NCBI GenBank assembly: GCA_964444825.1
Contig: CAYUIS010000033.1
Span: 1-41,645, forward strand
Direction: 5' to 3'
Origin: CAYUIS01 sp964444825
Lineage (GTDB): Bacteria; Chloroflexota; Anaerolineae; B4-G1
DNA: 41,645 nt
Shown here in pieces: positions 6,507 through 15,752 of this stretch (the stretch's first letter is position 1; the number at the start of each line of letters is the position of its first letter). The notes beneath the pieces were generated by a model that had not been told where the DNA came from, ran no database searches, and was given only the letters and a program-made list of their open reading frames with translations. The position numbers were made by a program, and so were the translations under genes.

Positions 6507-8516
6507 CTAACTCCCCTTCTTTTTTAGCAGCCGCAACATTCGCTCAGCCACTGCTTCAGCCGTAAAGCCAAACTTTTCCATCAACACCTGGTAGGGGGCC
6601 GAAGCCCCAAACCGATCCAGTCCTATCACGCTCCCGGTTGGACCGATGTATTTTGACCACCCCATCGTCACACCCGCTTCAATCGCCAACCGCGTGGTCA
6701 CCAGCGGCGGCAGCACTGAATCCCGGTAGGAGGCTGGCTGCGCATCAAAGAGTTCCCAGCTAGGCATACTCACCACCCGCACGCCAATACCCTGCTCGGC
6801 CAACAACTCCCGGGCTTCCAGTGCAAGAGATACCTCCGAGCCAGTGGCGATCATGAGCGCATGAGAGACGCCAGAGCTTTCCGCCAGGACATAGGCCCCG
6901 CGCGACACCTTTTGGAACGATTTCTTCATCGTCTCGAATGGAACTGGCAGCTTCTGTCTGCTCAGGATCAGCGCGGTGGGGCCATCACGTCGTTCCAGCG
7001 CCACGCGCCAGGCCGCCACAGTCTCGTTGGCGTCGGCCGGCCGGATCACAACCAGGTTAGGGATCAGTCGCAGAGCCGCTATCTGCTCCACCGGTTGGTG
7101 GGTAGGACCGTCCTCACCCACCCACACCGAATCGTGGGTCCAGACGTAGATCACGGGCAGATGCATCATTGCCGCCAGCCGCACCGACGGGCGCATATAG
7201 TCCGAGAAAACCAAAAAGGTCGCACCGTAGGGAATCACCCCACCGTGGAGTGCCATCCCGTTGAGAATGCCTCCCATCGCATGCTCTCGCACGCCAAAGT
7301 GGAAATTGCGTCCAGCGGGAGCATCGCGCTGAAAGGCATCATAGCCCCGTAGCATCGTTTTGGTGGAGGGTTCCAAGTCAGCCGAGCCGCCAATGAGGGT
7401 GGGCAGTTTGGGAGCAATCGCGTTCAGCACAACCCCCGAGGCATTCCGCGTGGCCAGAGGCCCGTCGGTGAGGCCAAAGGTCGGCAGCGCGTCCACCCAT
7501 CCCTCGAGCAACTCTCCTTCCCACAGCCTCTCCAAAAGCTCGGCTTGTTCCGGATATGCCGCCTGGTAGCCTTCGAAAACCTCGCGCCATTGGGCCTCTG
7601 TCTTCTGTCCTCGATCAACAGCCTGTCGGAACACCGACAAAGCCTCCTTGGGAATCAGGAAGCTGGCGTCGGCCGGCCAGCCCAGCGCCTCTTTGGTCGA
7701 CCGCACCTCGTCCTCTCCAAGCGGTGCACCGTGGGCGCCAGCCGTGTCCTGTTTGTTGGGGCTGCCATAGGCAATGTGCGTGTGGCAGACGATGAGCGAC
7801 GGGCGCTCCGTCTCCTCCTGAGCAGCGCTTATGGCCGCGCCAATACCATCCAGGTCGTATCCACTTACCTCCTGGACGTGCCAACCGTAGGCGCGGAAGC
7901 GGGCGGGGACATCCTCTGTGAAAGCGATGTCTGTCGATCCCTCGATAGAGATCTCGTTGTCGTCGTAGAGATAGACAAGCTTCCCCAGCCCTAGGTGACC
8001 CGCCAAACTCGCAGCCTCGTGGCTTATGCCCTCCATCAGGTCTCCATCCGAGACGATGGCATACGTAAAATGATCAAAGACAGGGAACTCGGGCTGATTG
8101 AAGGTAGCGGCCAGAAAACGTTCGGCAATTGCCATCCCCACCCCGTTGGCAAAGCCCTGGCCCAACGGGCCGGTCGTGTTCTCCACACCAGGGGTGAGTC
8201 CATACTCGGGATGGCCAGGCGTGCAGCTATCCCATTGGCGGAAACGCTTGAGCTCCTCCAGTGGCAAGTCGTAGCCACTGAGATGGAGAAGACTGTAGAG
8301 CAACATCGAGCCGTGTCCGGCTGAGAGGACAAATCGGTCGCGATTGGGCCACGACGGGTTGGCGGGATTGTGTCTGAGAAACCGGGTCCAGAGCACATAG
8401 GCGACGTCCGCCATTCCCATCGGCATCCCTGGATGGCCTGATTTCGCCTTCTGAACCCCATCCATCGCCAGCGTGCGAATCGTGTTGATGCAGAGTTGGT
8501 CAAGTTCAGACGTCAT
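6507..8516 (-). CDS. tkt: Transketolase
   Basis: A 669-residue protein, the full family length. It transfers two-carbon ketol units in the pentose phosphate pathway, using thiamine diphosphate. The N-terminal domain has the substrate/TPP histidine block SAGHGSMLLYSLLHL and the TPP/Mg motif SDGDLMEGISHEAASLAG. The middle pyrimidine-binding domain has GVREHAMGGILNGMALHGG, followed by DSVWVGEDGPTHQPVEQ. The C-terminal domain ends normally. AAAGGA lies upstream of ATG 8516. It is a plausible sink for tetrose and pentose phosphates produced by sugar catabolism in this window, but it is a housekeeping gene and need not belong to that locus. Confidence 0.97.
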   Translation of the reverse strand: MTSELDQLCINTIRTLAMDGVQKAKSGHPGMPMGMADVAYVLWTRFLRHNPANPSWPNRDRFVLSAGHGSMLLYSLLHLSGYDLPLEELKRFRQWDSCTPGHPEYGLTPGVENTTGPLGQGFANGVGMAIAERFLAATFNQPEFPVFDHFTYAIVSDGDLMEGISHEAASLAGHLGLGKLVYLYDDNEISIEGSTDIAFTEDVPARFRAYGWHVQEVSGYDLDGIGAAISAAQEETERPSLIVCHTHIAYGSPNKQDTAGAHGAPLGEDEVRSTKEALGWPADASFLIPKEALSVFRQAVDRGQKTEAQWREVFEGYQAAYPEQAELLERLWEGELLEGWVDALPTFGLTDGPLATRNASGVVLNAIAPKLPTLIGGSADLEPSTKTMLRGYDAFQRDAPAGRNFHFGVREHAMGGILNGMALHGGVIPYGATFLVFSDYMRPSVRLAAMMHLPVIYVWTHDSVWVGEDGPTHQPVEQIAALRLIPNLVVIRPADANETVAAWRVALERRDGPTALILSRQKLPVPFETMKKSFQKVSRGAYVLAESSGVSHALMIATGSEVSLALEARELLAEQGIGVRVVSMPSWELFDAQPASYRDSVLPPLVTTRLAIEAGVTMGWSKYIGPTGSVIGLDRFGASAPYQVLMEKFGFTAEAVAERMLRLLKKKGS

Positions 8517-8603
8517 CGTTGTGTCCTTTCGTCACTAGAAACAGATCGCCCATAGACGTATCCACGCGCCGCTTGGCTTCCTGGCATCCTGGCACTGCAC
8601 CCA

Positions 8604-8631
8604 ATTGTACCCAGATTGATGGTGTTGACAA
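8604..8631 (-). promoter_or_regulatory. Probable tkt promoter
   Basis: Minus strand: TTGTCA (8626-8631), a 16-bp spacer and TACAAT (8604-8609), about 90 bp upstream of the tkt ATG. The match is moderate and the spacer one base short of ideal. Confidence 0.5.
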
Positions 8632-8640
8632 GATAGAGAC

Positions 8641-8667
8641 AGGCCACCTCTACAGGAGAGGTGGCCT
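8641..8667 (-). terminator. Strong hairpin after the lipoprotein gene
   Basis: AGGCCACCTCT and AGAGGTGGCCT form a perfect 11-bp stem with a five-base loop, 29 bp past the stop codon of the minus-strand lipoprotein gene. The following minus-strand sequence (GTCTCTATCTTGTC) is only mildly U-rich, so this is a terminator or an RNA-stabilising 3' hairpin. Confidence 0.65.
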
Positions 8668-8695
8668 GCGCAAGTGGTTTCGCCGATGAGGTCAC

Positions 8696-9772
8696 TTACT
8701 CGCTCATTATCATTACCGAGATAGTCCCTTCCGAGTCAGTGAGAGCAATGGTGGCGGTGCGCCCATCTTTCGTATAGCCTAACATCGCACTCCCCGAGCC
8801 GATGAACGAGTCACCTGAATCACTCCACCCATTGGCCGGCATCTGTTCCTGATAGAAGGATAGCACGTCATCGAAGGAGCTATTCGACTCATAAGTCACC
8901 AAACCGCCCATCGTGGATCGATTGGTCGCATCCGGCATGAGGGGGAACTCGGTCTCCGTAGCCTCACATCCGGCAGGGGGCTCTATAGTGATAGATTGGT
9001 TGACGTCGAGTATCTCGTACCCCCACTCGACACTTCCTTCTTCATTGGTAACAGGGTTATTACCCTCGGCCTGCAGTGTGTATTTGACGACATAGTCTCC
9101 ATCCACCGCCACCCACACCTCGCCCTCAGCATAGCTGAACGTGCCCCATCCTAATGACTTTTCATCAAAGACATAGTGGCGGCAGGGGATGCCGTTGACC
9201 GTCTCGTCGGGCCTGACGCGCCGCGCGTTATCCAGCCCGCCGATGGCGTCATCAAGTTGAAAGATCTCCATATCCATGGCGTCTTCCTCGTTGGCCGATG
9301 TGGAGATACACTCGCCCTCCCCAAAGACAATGTACTGCTGATCACCAATCTGAACGCTCTCAAATCCTTCCCCGAGCCCTACCCCGCCACCCTGGATTGT
9401 CATACGCTGGGCGAATGGATCACGTACGTGCTCGATATCCATCTGCATAACCCACTGGCCTTCCTCTTCGCTGCCCGAACTCTCAAACGCCATCTCGAAA
9501 TGGCCACGATAGCTATCCAGGCTCTGGAGCCCGCTGGTCACAGAGGATAGACTGATATCTTCGACCTCTTCAGTCTCGGGTTCGGGCTGGATCTCCTCCG
9601 TCTCTTCGCCACCACCAGACGGCACTTCGGGCGCCGTCATCTCCTCACCACCAGCCGGCTCCTCGGCTGGAGGGGGAGCCTCGTCACCCCCACCACCCCC
9701 AAACAGGCCACAGCTCAGCGTCAGGCTGAGCAGTACAGTCAGGGTCAAGAAAAACGCGAGTCGTCTATTCAC
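8696..9772 (-). CDS. Secreted lipoprotein of unknown function
   Basis: 358 residues from a GTG start with AGGAGG six bases upstream. A signal peptide ends in the lipobox LTLSC (Cys21), so it should be lipid-anchored outside the membrane. A low-complexity linker rich in Gly, Pro and Glu (to about residue 75) leads to a folded region starting LSSVTSGLQSLDSYRGHFEM. This looks like the beta-rich lipoprotein carriers of the LppX/LolA type often found in Chloroflexota. A separate C-terminal part contains FDDVLSFYQEQMPANGW, a pattern I associate with small amphiphile- or copper-type accessory domains but cannot name. It has its own promoter and a 3' hairpin, so it is a single-gene unit. Substrate unknown. 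Confidence 0.8.
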   Translation of the reverse strand: MNRRLAFFLTLTVLLSLTLSCGLFGGGGGDEAPPPAEEPAGGEEMTAPEVPSGGGEETEEIQPEPETEEVEDISLSSVTSGLQSLDSYRGHFEMAFESSGSEEEGQWVMQMDIEHVRDPFAQRMTIQGGGVGLGEGFESVQIGDQQYIVFGEGECISTSANEEDAMDMEIFQLDDAIGGLDNARRVRPDETVNGIPCRHYVFDEKSLGWGTFSYAEGEVWVAVDGDYVVKYTLQAEGNNPVTNEEGSVEWGYEILDVNQSITIEPPAGCEATETEFPLMPDATNRSTMGGLVTYESNSSFDDVLSFYQEQMPANGWSDSGDSFIGSGSAMLGYTKDGRTATIALTDSEGTISVMIMSE

Positions 9773-9801
9773 GACACACCTCCTTAATAGTCTGGAGGTC
9801 G

Positions 9802-9829
9802 ATTATCGTACAATCGGGTTCTATGTCAA
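9802..9829 (-). promoter_or_regulatory. Promoter of the lipoprotein gene
   Basis: Minus strand: -35 TTGACA (9824-9829), a 16-bp spacer and -10 GATAAT (9802-9807), about 30 bp before the GTG start. A near-consensus sigma-70 promoter lying between the galK stop and this gene. Confidence 0.7.
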
Positions 9830-9851
9830 GCAGGAGACTTCCGAGCCTCTG

Positions 9852-10994
9852 CTATCCCACCACCAGTTGTGCGCCGTCTGTCGCCGCGCAGACGTAGACG
9901 TTTGGGGTGATGCCTGTGGCAGCCTGATAGCAATCCGAGACGAATGCTCCAAAACTCTGAGCAGCGTCGGCGCGCACGAGGGCGACAGCACAGCCGCCAA
10001 AGCCACCTCCCGTCATGCGTGCGCCGTAACAGGCCTCTTCCTGGCAAGCGCATGCCACCATATGATCCAGTTCGCCGCTCGAAACCTCAAAATCGTCCCG
10101 CAGACTGGCGTGGCTGCCGTTCATCAACCGGCCGAGCTCCACCGCATCGCCTCGACGCATAACCTCAGCGGCCCGCAGGGTGCGGTCATTCTCCGTTATT
10201 ACGTGCCGGGCGCGGCGGCGGCTCAGGTCGTCCAGGCGATGTGCCTCGGCCTCGAATTGGGACAGGCCCACGTCACGCAGGGCAGGAACACCAAAAGACT
10301 GGGCGGCAGCCTCACACTGGGCACGCCGCTCGTTGTACGCGGAATCCACCAATCCTCGTCGAGTGGCCGTATCGAGAATCACGACAGCGGTTCCTAGCGG
10401 CAGAGGTACGGGCTGCATCTCGAGCGAGCGGCAGTCGATCAGCAGTGCGTGGCCGGCTTTGCCCGCTGCCGAGATCATCTGATCCATAATACCGCAGTTC
10501 ATGCCCACCCACCCGTTCTCCGCCCGCAGTCCGATCTTAGCCATTGTGGTTGGATCCCAAGCCAGACTCGAAACCTGGACAAAGGCTCGCGCCGCAGCCA
10601 TCTGCAACGCCGCGGACGAGGAAAGGCCTGAACCGATCGGCACATCACCCGATACGACACCTTCCCATCCATGGAGCGCATAACCCGCTTCCTGCAGGGC
10701 CCAGGCAACCCCCTTCACATACTCCCCCCAACCCATCTGCTTCCTCTCAAAATCCCCCAACGAGAACTCGACCGTCAGATCAAGATCGAGGGAATGTGCC
10801 CAGACGCGGCCGTCGCTGCGCGGTCGGCCTGCAATCCAGACTGCACGATCGATCGCCATCGGCAGCACGAAACCATCGTTATAGTCGGTATGCTCTCCGA
10901 TCAGGTTGACGCGCCCTGGCGCACGCACGACGAAATCGGGCAGAGCATTAAAGCGCAGGCTAAATCCCTGGGTGACTTTGTCCTGAATTGACAT
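9852..10994 (-). CDS. galK: Galactokinase
   Basis: About 380 residues, the family length. It phosphorylates galactose to galactose 1-phosphate in the Leloir pathway. The GHMP-kinase marks are clear: the galactokinase signature GRVNLIGEHTDY near residue 27, the ATP loop GSGLSSSAALQ and the C-terminal MTGGGFGGCAVAL. ATG 10994 lies two bases after the esterase stop codon, so it is translationally coupled to it. A TTG at 11000 overlaps that stop but is less likely. No galT or galE is in the window. Its place at the end of an operon with two GH4 genes suggests that it handles galactose released by alpha-galactosidase activity. Confidence 0.95.
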   Translation of the reverse strand: MSIQDKVTQGFSLRFNALPDFVVRAPGRVNLIGEHTDYNDGFVLPMAIDRAVWIAGRPRSDGRVWAHSLDLDLTVEFSLGDFERKQMGWGEYVKGVAWALQEAGYALHGWEGVVSGDVPIGSGLSSSAALQMAAARAFVQVSSLAWDPTTMAKIGLRAENGWVGMNCGIMDQMISAAGKAGHALLIDCRSLEMQPVPLPLGTAVVILDTATRRGLVDSAYNERRAQCEAAAQSFGVPALRDVGLSQFEAEAHRLDDLSRRRARHVITENDRTLRAAEVMRRGDAVELGRLMNGSHASLRDDFEVSSGELDHMVACACQEEACYGARMTGGGFGGCAVALVRADAAQSFGAFVSDCYQAATGITPNVYVCAATDGAQLVVG

Positions 10995-10996
10995 AT

Positions 10997-11980
10997 TCAA
11001 TCAGTAAGTGGGTCAGGCCACATCTTTGCCAAGAATCTGATCTCTTCGACCGTCTGGTAGTTGTCGCCTCCCTCGTGATTGTTGTACTGATAGATCCGGA
11101 TTTCCTTGGGGCCAGCAAAGTGATTGTATGCAGCAAAGACGGTAGAGGGCGGGCAGATCAGATCCATCAAGCCCACCGAGAAGAGCGCCTGGCCATTGCA
11201 CCGGGCCGCAAAGTTGAGCCCATCAAAGTAGGAGAGCGTGTCAAAGACCGTTTCTATCTTGTCTCGATGCCTCTTGCAGTACTCGACGATCTCGCTGTAG
11301 GGCGCAGAATCGGTGATTTCCATGGCCCGGCGGTAATGGCACAAGAAGGGTACATCAGGCATCACGATCGACACGCTAGGCGCCAGCCCTCCGACGGCGA
11401 CCGTGATGCCACCCCCCTGGCTGCCGCCGGTGATGGCGATACGCTCGGGATCAACGGCAGGAAAGGACTTGGCCGCCTCGACCGCCCGTATGCCGTCGGT
11501 AAAGACGCGGCGGTAGTAGTAGGTCTGGGGATCCAGGATACCGCGAGTCATAAAGCCGGGATAGTGGGGATTGGAGCCAGCCGGTTCTGGGTCGGGCGTG
11601 TCCCCCTGCCGCCAGGCGCTGCCCTGGCCACGGGTGTCCATCACCAGGTGCGCATAACCCGCGCTGCTGAACACCAGCCAGTCGGTGGGAAAGCCGCGCC
11701 CGCCGCCGTAGCCGATGTACTCTACCACGCAGGGCAGCGGCTCCTGGCGCTGACGTGGTAACAACAGCCATCCCTTGATCGGTTGGCCACCGTACCCGTT
11801 GAAGGTGACGTCAAAGGTCTCCAATGTGCGCATTCCATAGTCGACCGGCTCGAACGTAGCGTCCAGGGGGAAGCTCCGCGCCTCCGCCAGCGTCTGCTCC
11901 CAGAAGCCGTCGAAGTCGGGCGGCTCCTCCCGAGGTGGCACATAGGTTCGCAGCTCCTCCAATGGCATATCAAACAGCAT
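10997..11980 (-). CDS. CE7-type acetyl (xylan) esterase / cephalosporin-C deacetylase
   Basis: About 327 residues. I prefer ATG 11980, with GGGAGG eight bases upstream, over the GTG nine bases earlier. An alpha/beta hydrolase of the AXE1/CE7 family with all three family motifs: RGQ in DTRGQGSAW, the nucleophile elbow GGSQGGG, and HE in NNHEGG. The acid is the Asp in GLMDLICPP. These enzymes remove acetyl groups from short acetylated oligosaccharides inside the cell and usually form hexamers. There is no signal peptide, in keeping with a cytoplasmic role after import by the ABC transporter encoded upstream. It lies between a GH4 gene and galK and overlaps the latter's ribosome-binding region. 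Confidence 0.9.
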   Translation of the reverse strand: MLFDMPLEELRTYVPPREEPPDFDGFWEQTLAEARSFPLDATFEPVDYGMRTLETFDVTFNGYGGQPIKGWLLLPRQRQEPLPCVVEYIGYGGGRGFPTDWLVFSSAGYAHLVMDTRGQGSAWRQGDTPDPEPAGSNPHYPGFMTRGILDPQTYYYRRVFTDGIRAVEAAKSFPAVDPERIAITGGSQGGGITVAVGGLAPSVSIVMPDVPFLCHYRRAMEITDSAPYSEIVEYCKRHRDKIETVFDTLSYFDGLNFAARCNGQALFSVGLMDLICPPSTVFAAYNHFAGPKEIRIYQYNNHEGGDNYQTVEEIRFLAKMWPDPLTD

Positions 11981-12019
11981 CGCCAGCACCTCCCGAAAGC
12001 ACTTCTGAAACCCAGTATC

Positions 12020-13417
12020 TCATTGATAGCTCGGCAGCCAGCCGCCGTGGGCCTCGATCAGATCGTCCACCAGACTGTAGATTTGATCAAGATCCAGTTC
12101 GGCCCCCGTGTGCGGATCAAGCATAGCAGCGTGATAGATGGTTTCTCGCCTCTGAGTCAGCGCGGCCTCTACCGTGAGCGCCTGCACGTTGATGTTAGTC
12201 TGCATCAGCGCTGCCAGGTGCGGCGGCAGCGCGCCAATGCGGGTGGGCTGTACCCCGTTCTTGTCCACCAGGCAGGGCACCTCCACGATGCAGTCCTGAG
12301 GCAGGTTGTCGATCAGACCACGGTTGGGCACATTGCCATAGACGACCCGAGGGTTCCCCGTCTCTATGCTGTGGACTATCAGCGGAGCATACTCGCCACT
12401 GAACTGCACACCGAACATCTCTTCGGCAAAATGGGCCGGTATGACGGTGCTCTCAAACGCCTTGCGAGCGACCTCCAGCGCCTCAGGGGGCACCTCTTCG
12501 AGGGAAACATCAGGGCTCTCCAACGCCTTCCCAATAACCTCCCATATGGCGATCTGGGCTTCGCAGCGCAGGATGTATTCATCCAATGGAACATTGTAGC
12601 GCTCGATCAGATCGGGCCGATCCCGCTTGATGAACCAGGGTGTGTATTCGGCAAAGTGCTCGCTCGACTCAGTGACAAAGTAGCCTAAACGGGTGAACAT
12701 CTCATAGCGCACCCGGTTCCAGTCGGGCACCCGATCCTCCTCCACCACCTGGCGGATGCGAGGATAGAGATCCTCGGCGTCATCCTCTGTCTTCCGCTCG
12801 AAGTGCAGGTAGAAGGCCATGTGGTTGATGCCAGCGCACACATAGTTGATCTCCTCGATGGGCACGCCGATGTCATACGCAAGTTGCGCCGCCGTGCCTT
12901 GCACACTGTGGCACAGACCCACCGTGTTGATCTTACTAGCCCGGCTGATGGCCCAGCAGAGGATGGCCATTGGATTGACATAGTTGAGGAAAGTGACGTC
13001 GGGGCACAACTCCTCCATATCACGGCACATCTCCAAGAGGACAGGAATGGTGCGCAGGCCGCGCATAATACCGCCAATCCCTAGGGTGTCGCCAATCGTC
13101 TGGCGCAGGCCGTACTTCTTGGGAATCTCAAAGTCAACTACCGTTCCAGGCTTGTATCCACCCACCTGGATCATACAAATGGCATAGTTGGCCCCGTCCA
13201 GCGATGCCCGGCGGTCAGTAGTGGTCTCAATGATCGGATGGGCGTCCAGGGCCTGCGCTACCTTGTGTGCCACGACTTCCGAGGTGCGCAGTCGCTCCTC
13301 GTCGATGTCGTGCAGGCTGATGGTCGCATCGGCCAACTCGGGAAAACTGAGGATATCGACCAGCAGTCGCTTGGCAAAAACGGTACTGCCAGCTCCGATA
13401 AAAGTGATCTTGGGCAT
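12020..13417 (-). CDS. GH4 family glycosidase (copy A, variant central block)
   Basis: 465 residues from ATG 13417, with AGGAGG upstream. A family 4 glycosidase, which uses NAD and a divalent metal and cleaves by oxidation and elimination. The Rossmann motif FIGAGSTVFAK opens the protein. The metal-binding marks follow: NYVNPM, the Cys of GLCHS and the His of CAGINHMAF. It is a close paralogue of the gene at 26718-28028 over most of its length, even at DNA level. The block between about residues 290 and 350 is different and about 30 residues longer: it reads SGEYAPLIVHSIETG where the other two copies have THEYGSYII. Substrate could be alpha-galactosides, alpha-glucosides or alpha-galacturonides; the family marks alone do not decide. 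Confidence 0.88.
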   Translation of the reverse strand: MPKITFIGAGSTVFAKRLLVDILSFPELADATISLHDIDEERLRTSEVVAHKVAQALDAHPIIETTTDRRASLDGANYAICMIQVGGYKPGTVVDFEIPKKYGLRQTIGDTLGIGGIMRGLRTIPVLLEMCRDMEELCPDVTFLNYVNPMAILCWAISRASKINTVGLCHSVQGTAAQLAYDIGVPIEEINYVCAGINHMAFYLHFERKTEDDAEDLYPRIRQVVEEDRVPDWNRVRYEMFTRLGYFVTESSEHFAEYTPWFIKRDRPDLIERYNVPLDEYILRCEAQIAIWEVIGKALESPDVSLEEVPPEALEVARKAFESTVIPAHFAEEMFGVQFSGEYAPLIVHSIETGNPRVVYGNVPNRGLIDNLPQDCIVEVPCLVDKNGVQPTRIGALPPHLAALMQTNINVQALTVEAALTQRRETIYHAAMLDPHTGAELDLDQIYSLVDDLIEAHGGWLPSYQ

Positions 13418-13506
13418 TAGCCTACCCCCTCCTTTTTGAACCATGGATCATAGTGTTGCTTTAACATAGGACGCACGCCTCTGCGCGTCCTGAGACCAAC
13501 AGCGGT

Positions 13507-14841
13507 CTACTTTGGAAACTGGGGCAACCACTCCGCCTGCGCCGCCAACAGCTCGTCCACCATCGTCCGAATCTGGGGCAGGGTGCACACAGCAGCGGTC
13601 AGCGGATCCAGCATGACGGCGTGATAGACTGCTTCCACGTCGCCGGTCAGCGCAGCCTCCACGATCAACTCCTGCACGTTGACGTTGGTGCGGTTGAGAG
13701 CGGCCAGTTGAGTGGGCAGCGCACCCACCGTCGTGGGCTGGATGCCGTTGCCATCCACCAGACACGGCACCTCCACGCAACACCCCATGGGCAGATTGTC
13801 AATCAGGCCCCAGTTGGGCACGTTGCCGTTGATCCGAGCAGGCACGTTCGTCTCCACCGCCTCGATGATGTACGAGCCGTACTCGTGGGTGCGCTGGGCG
13901 GGCAGGTCCCTGATCCCCTCCAGCAGTTCCTGGTACTCCTTTTGGGCCTCTGAAAACCGGCTGTGGCAGTAACGCAGATACCCGCCCGTACGGCCAAAGT
14001 CAAACCAATGGTCAGCCTCGCTCTTAAAGCGCGGTACCAGACCCTCATTGACCATCTCGGCGTTCTTGCGAAAGTAGGGCGCATACTCGCTGGCGTGACC
14101 ACTGGACTCGGTGACAAAATAGCCAAAGTATCGCATGAGCTCGATGCGCACCGGTTCCTGGCCATAGATCTCTGGCCGCTCGATAACCTCCCAGATCTGT
14201 GGGTAGAGGTCCTCTTTGCCCCGGCGGAAATCCAAGAACCAGGCTTGGTGGTTGATACCGGCGCAGAGGAACACCACCTCGTCATAGGGGACACTAACCC
14301 ATCCGGCCAGCATCTCGCTGGTCCCCTGCACACTGTGGCACAGGCCCACGTGCGGACGGCCAGTAGCCACGTCGACGGCCCAGCAGTTGGCCGCCATCGG
14401 GTTGACATAGTTGATCAGCAGCGCGTCCGGCGCGACCTCGTCCATATCGTTGCACAGGTCGACCAGCACCGGGATGGTGCGCAGAGACCGGAAAACACCG
14501 CCTGGTCCCAGGGTATCACCCACGCACTGCTCCACGCCGTAGCGCTGGGGAATCTCGATATCCAACGCATAGGCGTCCAGCCCACCTTGCTGGAAAGTGG
14601 TGATCACATAGTCAGCACCCTGCACCGACTCCCGCCGGTCAGTGGTCGCCGTCACCCGGGCCTCGAGCCCGCGCTGATCAATGATCGCCTGAACCAGGTC
14701 GCGGGCCTGCTTCAGGCGCTCGGAATCGATGTCCATCAAAGAAATCGTGCTCTCCTGCAGCACTGGTGTGAGCAGGATATCGCTGCACAGATTACGGGTA
14801 AAGACGACACTGCCGGCACCTATGAGCGTGATTTTAGCCAT
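13507..14841 (-). CDS. GH4 alpha-galactosidase-like glycosidase (copy B)
   Basis: 444 residues; ATG 14841 has AGGAG six bases upstream. It has the GH4 layout: NAD motif LIGAGSVVFTR, NYVNPM, the metal cysteine in GLCHSVQGTSEML, the metal histidine in CAGINHQAW and the RTHEYGSYII block. The length and the HSVQGTSE / HEYGSYII pattern fit the MelA-like alpha-galactosidase branch, which suits the galK at the end of the operon. It is clearly more divergent than the other two GH4 copies. It follows the pentapeptide-repeat gene by 23 bp and precedes the copy A gene by about 90 bp, so the three are probably on one transcript. Confidence 0.88.
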   Translation of the reverse strand: MAKITLIGAGSVVFTRNLCSDILLTPVLQESTISLMDIDSERLKQARDLVQAIIDQRGLEARVTATTDRRESVQGADYVITTFQQGGLDAYALDIEIPQRYGVEQCVGDTLGPGGVFRSLRTIPVLVDLCNDMDEVAPDALLINYVNPMAANCWAVDVATGRPHVGLCHSVQGTSEMLAGWVSVPYDEVVFLCAGINHQAWFLDFRRGKEDLYPQIWEVIERPEIYGQEPVRIELMRYFGYFVTESSGHASEYAPYFRKNAEMVNEGLVPRFKSEADHWFDFGRTGGYLRYCHSRFSEAQKEYQELLEGIRDLPAQRTHEYGSYIIEAVETNVPARINGNVPNWGLIDNLPMGCCVEVPCLVDGNGIQPTTVGALPTQLAALNRTNVNVQELIVEAALTGDVEAVYHAVMLDPLTAAVCTLPQIRTMVDELLAAQAEWLPQFPK

Positions 14842-14864
14842 TATAGACTCCTCTTCAAATCAGA

Positions 14865-15752
14865 TCAATATTGAAAAACCGCACCCTCTCTATCGGGATC
14901 AAAGTCAGTCGGCCATCTGGTAGTATTGTTATACCACGCTCCCTGAAGACGCGCCCCGCTTAGCTGGGTCTCGCACAGATCAGCCCTGCGCAAGTCAGCT
15001 CCCTCCAGGATGGCCCCGCGCAGGTCAGCCGCAATCAGCAGGGTTTCGTAAAGGCTAGCTTCGCTCAGATCGGCTCCCCGTAGATCGGCTTCCCGTAGAT
15101 TGGCCTCGCGCAGACTGGCTCCCACGAGATCGGCACCCGCCAGGTTAGCCCCGCGCAAGTTGGCCACGCTCAGATCGGCCTCAAACAGACTGGCCACGCT
15201 CAGATCGGCCCCTTCCAGATCAGCCCGGCGTAGGTCAGCCCGGCCGAGATTGGCTCGATGTATGTTGGCGTCCAGAAGCTTGGCCTCGATGAGCGTGGCC
15301 TGTCGCAGGTCAGCCCGGCGCAGGTCAGCGCCATTTAGCTTGGCTCGGATCAACCGAGCGCCCCGCAGTTCCGCCCTGCTCAGAATAGCGCCGCTGAAAT
15401 CGACCCGGTTCAGGTCAGCCCCGCTCAAGTTGGCCTGGCTCAAATCGATCTCGCTGCAATTCGGAGGGCATCCCTCAGGTAAGCGCTGCTGGACAAAGAC
15501 AGAACAAGTCGTCTTGCCCCGATTGTCGGAAGTGCAGACAAAATCGAGCGAGCTCAGGCGGCCCAAAACATAGCCCACCGCGGCCACGATGGCGAGGGCG
15601 GCCAGGAGGGCCAATGCAGCGAGAGTGCGCCTCCTGCACCCCGATCGATCCCTGACATACTCCCAACTGAAACGGGGGTCGGCGATCGAGCGATAGAGTT
15701 CAGCCTTCTGTTGCTCGGTCTGTTCCTCTTCCCAACTGCGCCCCTCGCTCAC
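14865..15752 (-). CDS. Membrane-anchored pentapeptide-repeat protein
   Basis: 295 residues from a GTG start, with GAGAGG seven bases upstream. A cytoplasmic N-terminus of about 40 residues leads to one membrane helix (LAALALLAALAIVAAVGYVL). A short Cys-containing linker (CTSDNRGKTTC, then CPPNC) follows, and then about 35 A(D/N)LXX pentapeptide repeats that run to the end. These fold into a right-handed beta-helix (Rfr fold). The four cysteines just after the membrane could form disulfides if that side is outside. Pentapeptide proteins have varied roles, from DNA mimicry of the Qnr type to scaffolding; with a membrane anchor, scaffolding is more likely. It is directly upstream of two GH4 genes, perhaps only by transcript sharing. 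Confidence 0.88.
   Translation of the reverse strand: MSEGRSWEEEQTEQQKAELYRSIADPRFSWEYVRDRSGCRRRTLAALALLAALAIVAAVGYVLGRLSSLDFVCTSDNRGKTTCSVFVQQRLPEGCPPNCSEIDLSQANLSGADLNRVDFSGAILSRAELRGARLIRAKLNGADLRRADLRQATLIEAKLLDANIHRANLGRADLRRADLEGADLSVASLFEADLSVANLRGANLAGADLVGASLREANLREADLRGADLSEASLYETLLIAADLRGAILEGADLRRADLCETQLSGARLQGAWYNNTTRWPTDFDPDREGAVFQY

Noticed and set aside
11783..14874. Long plus-strand frames (about 300 codons each) opposite the GH4 genes
   Set aside because: They are antisense to clearly conserved GH4 proteins, have His/Gln/Arg-rich translations without family marks, and lack ribosome sites.
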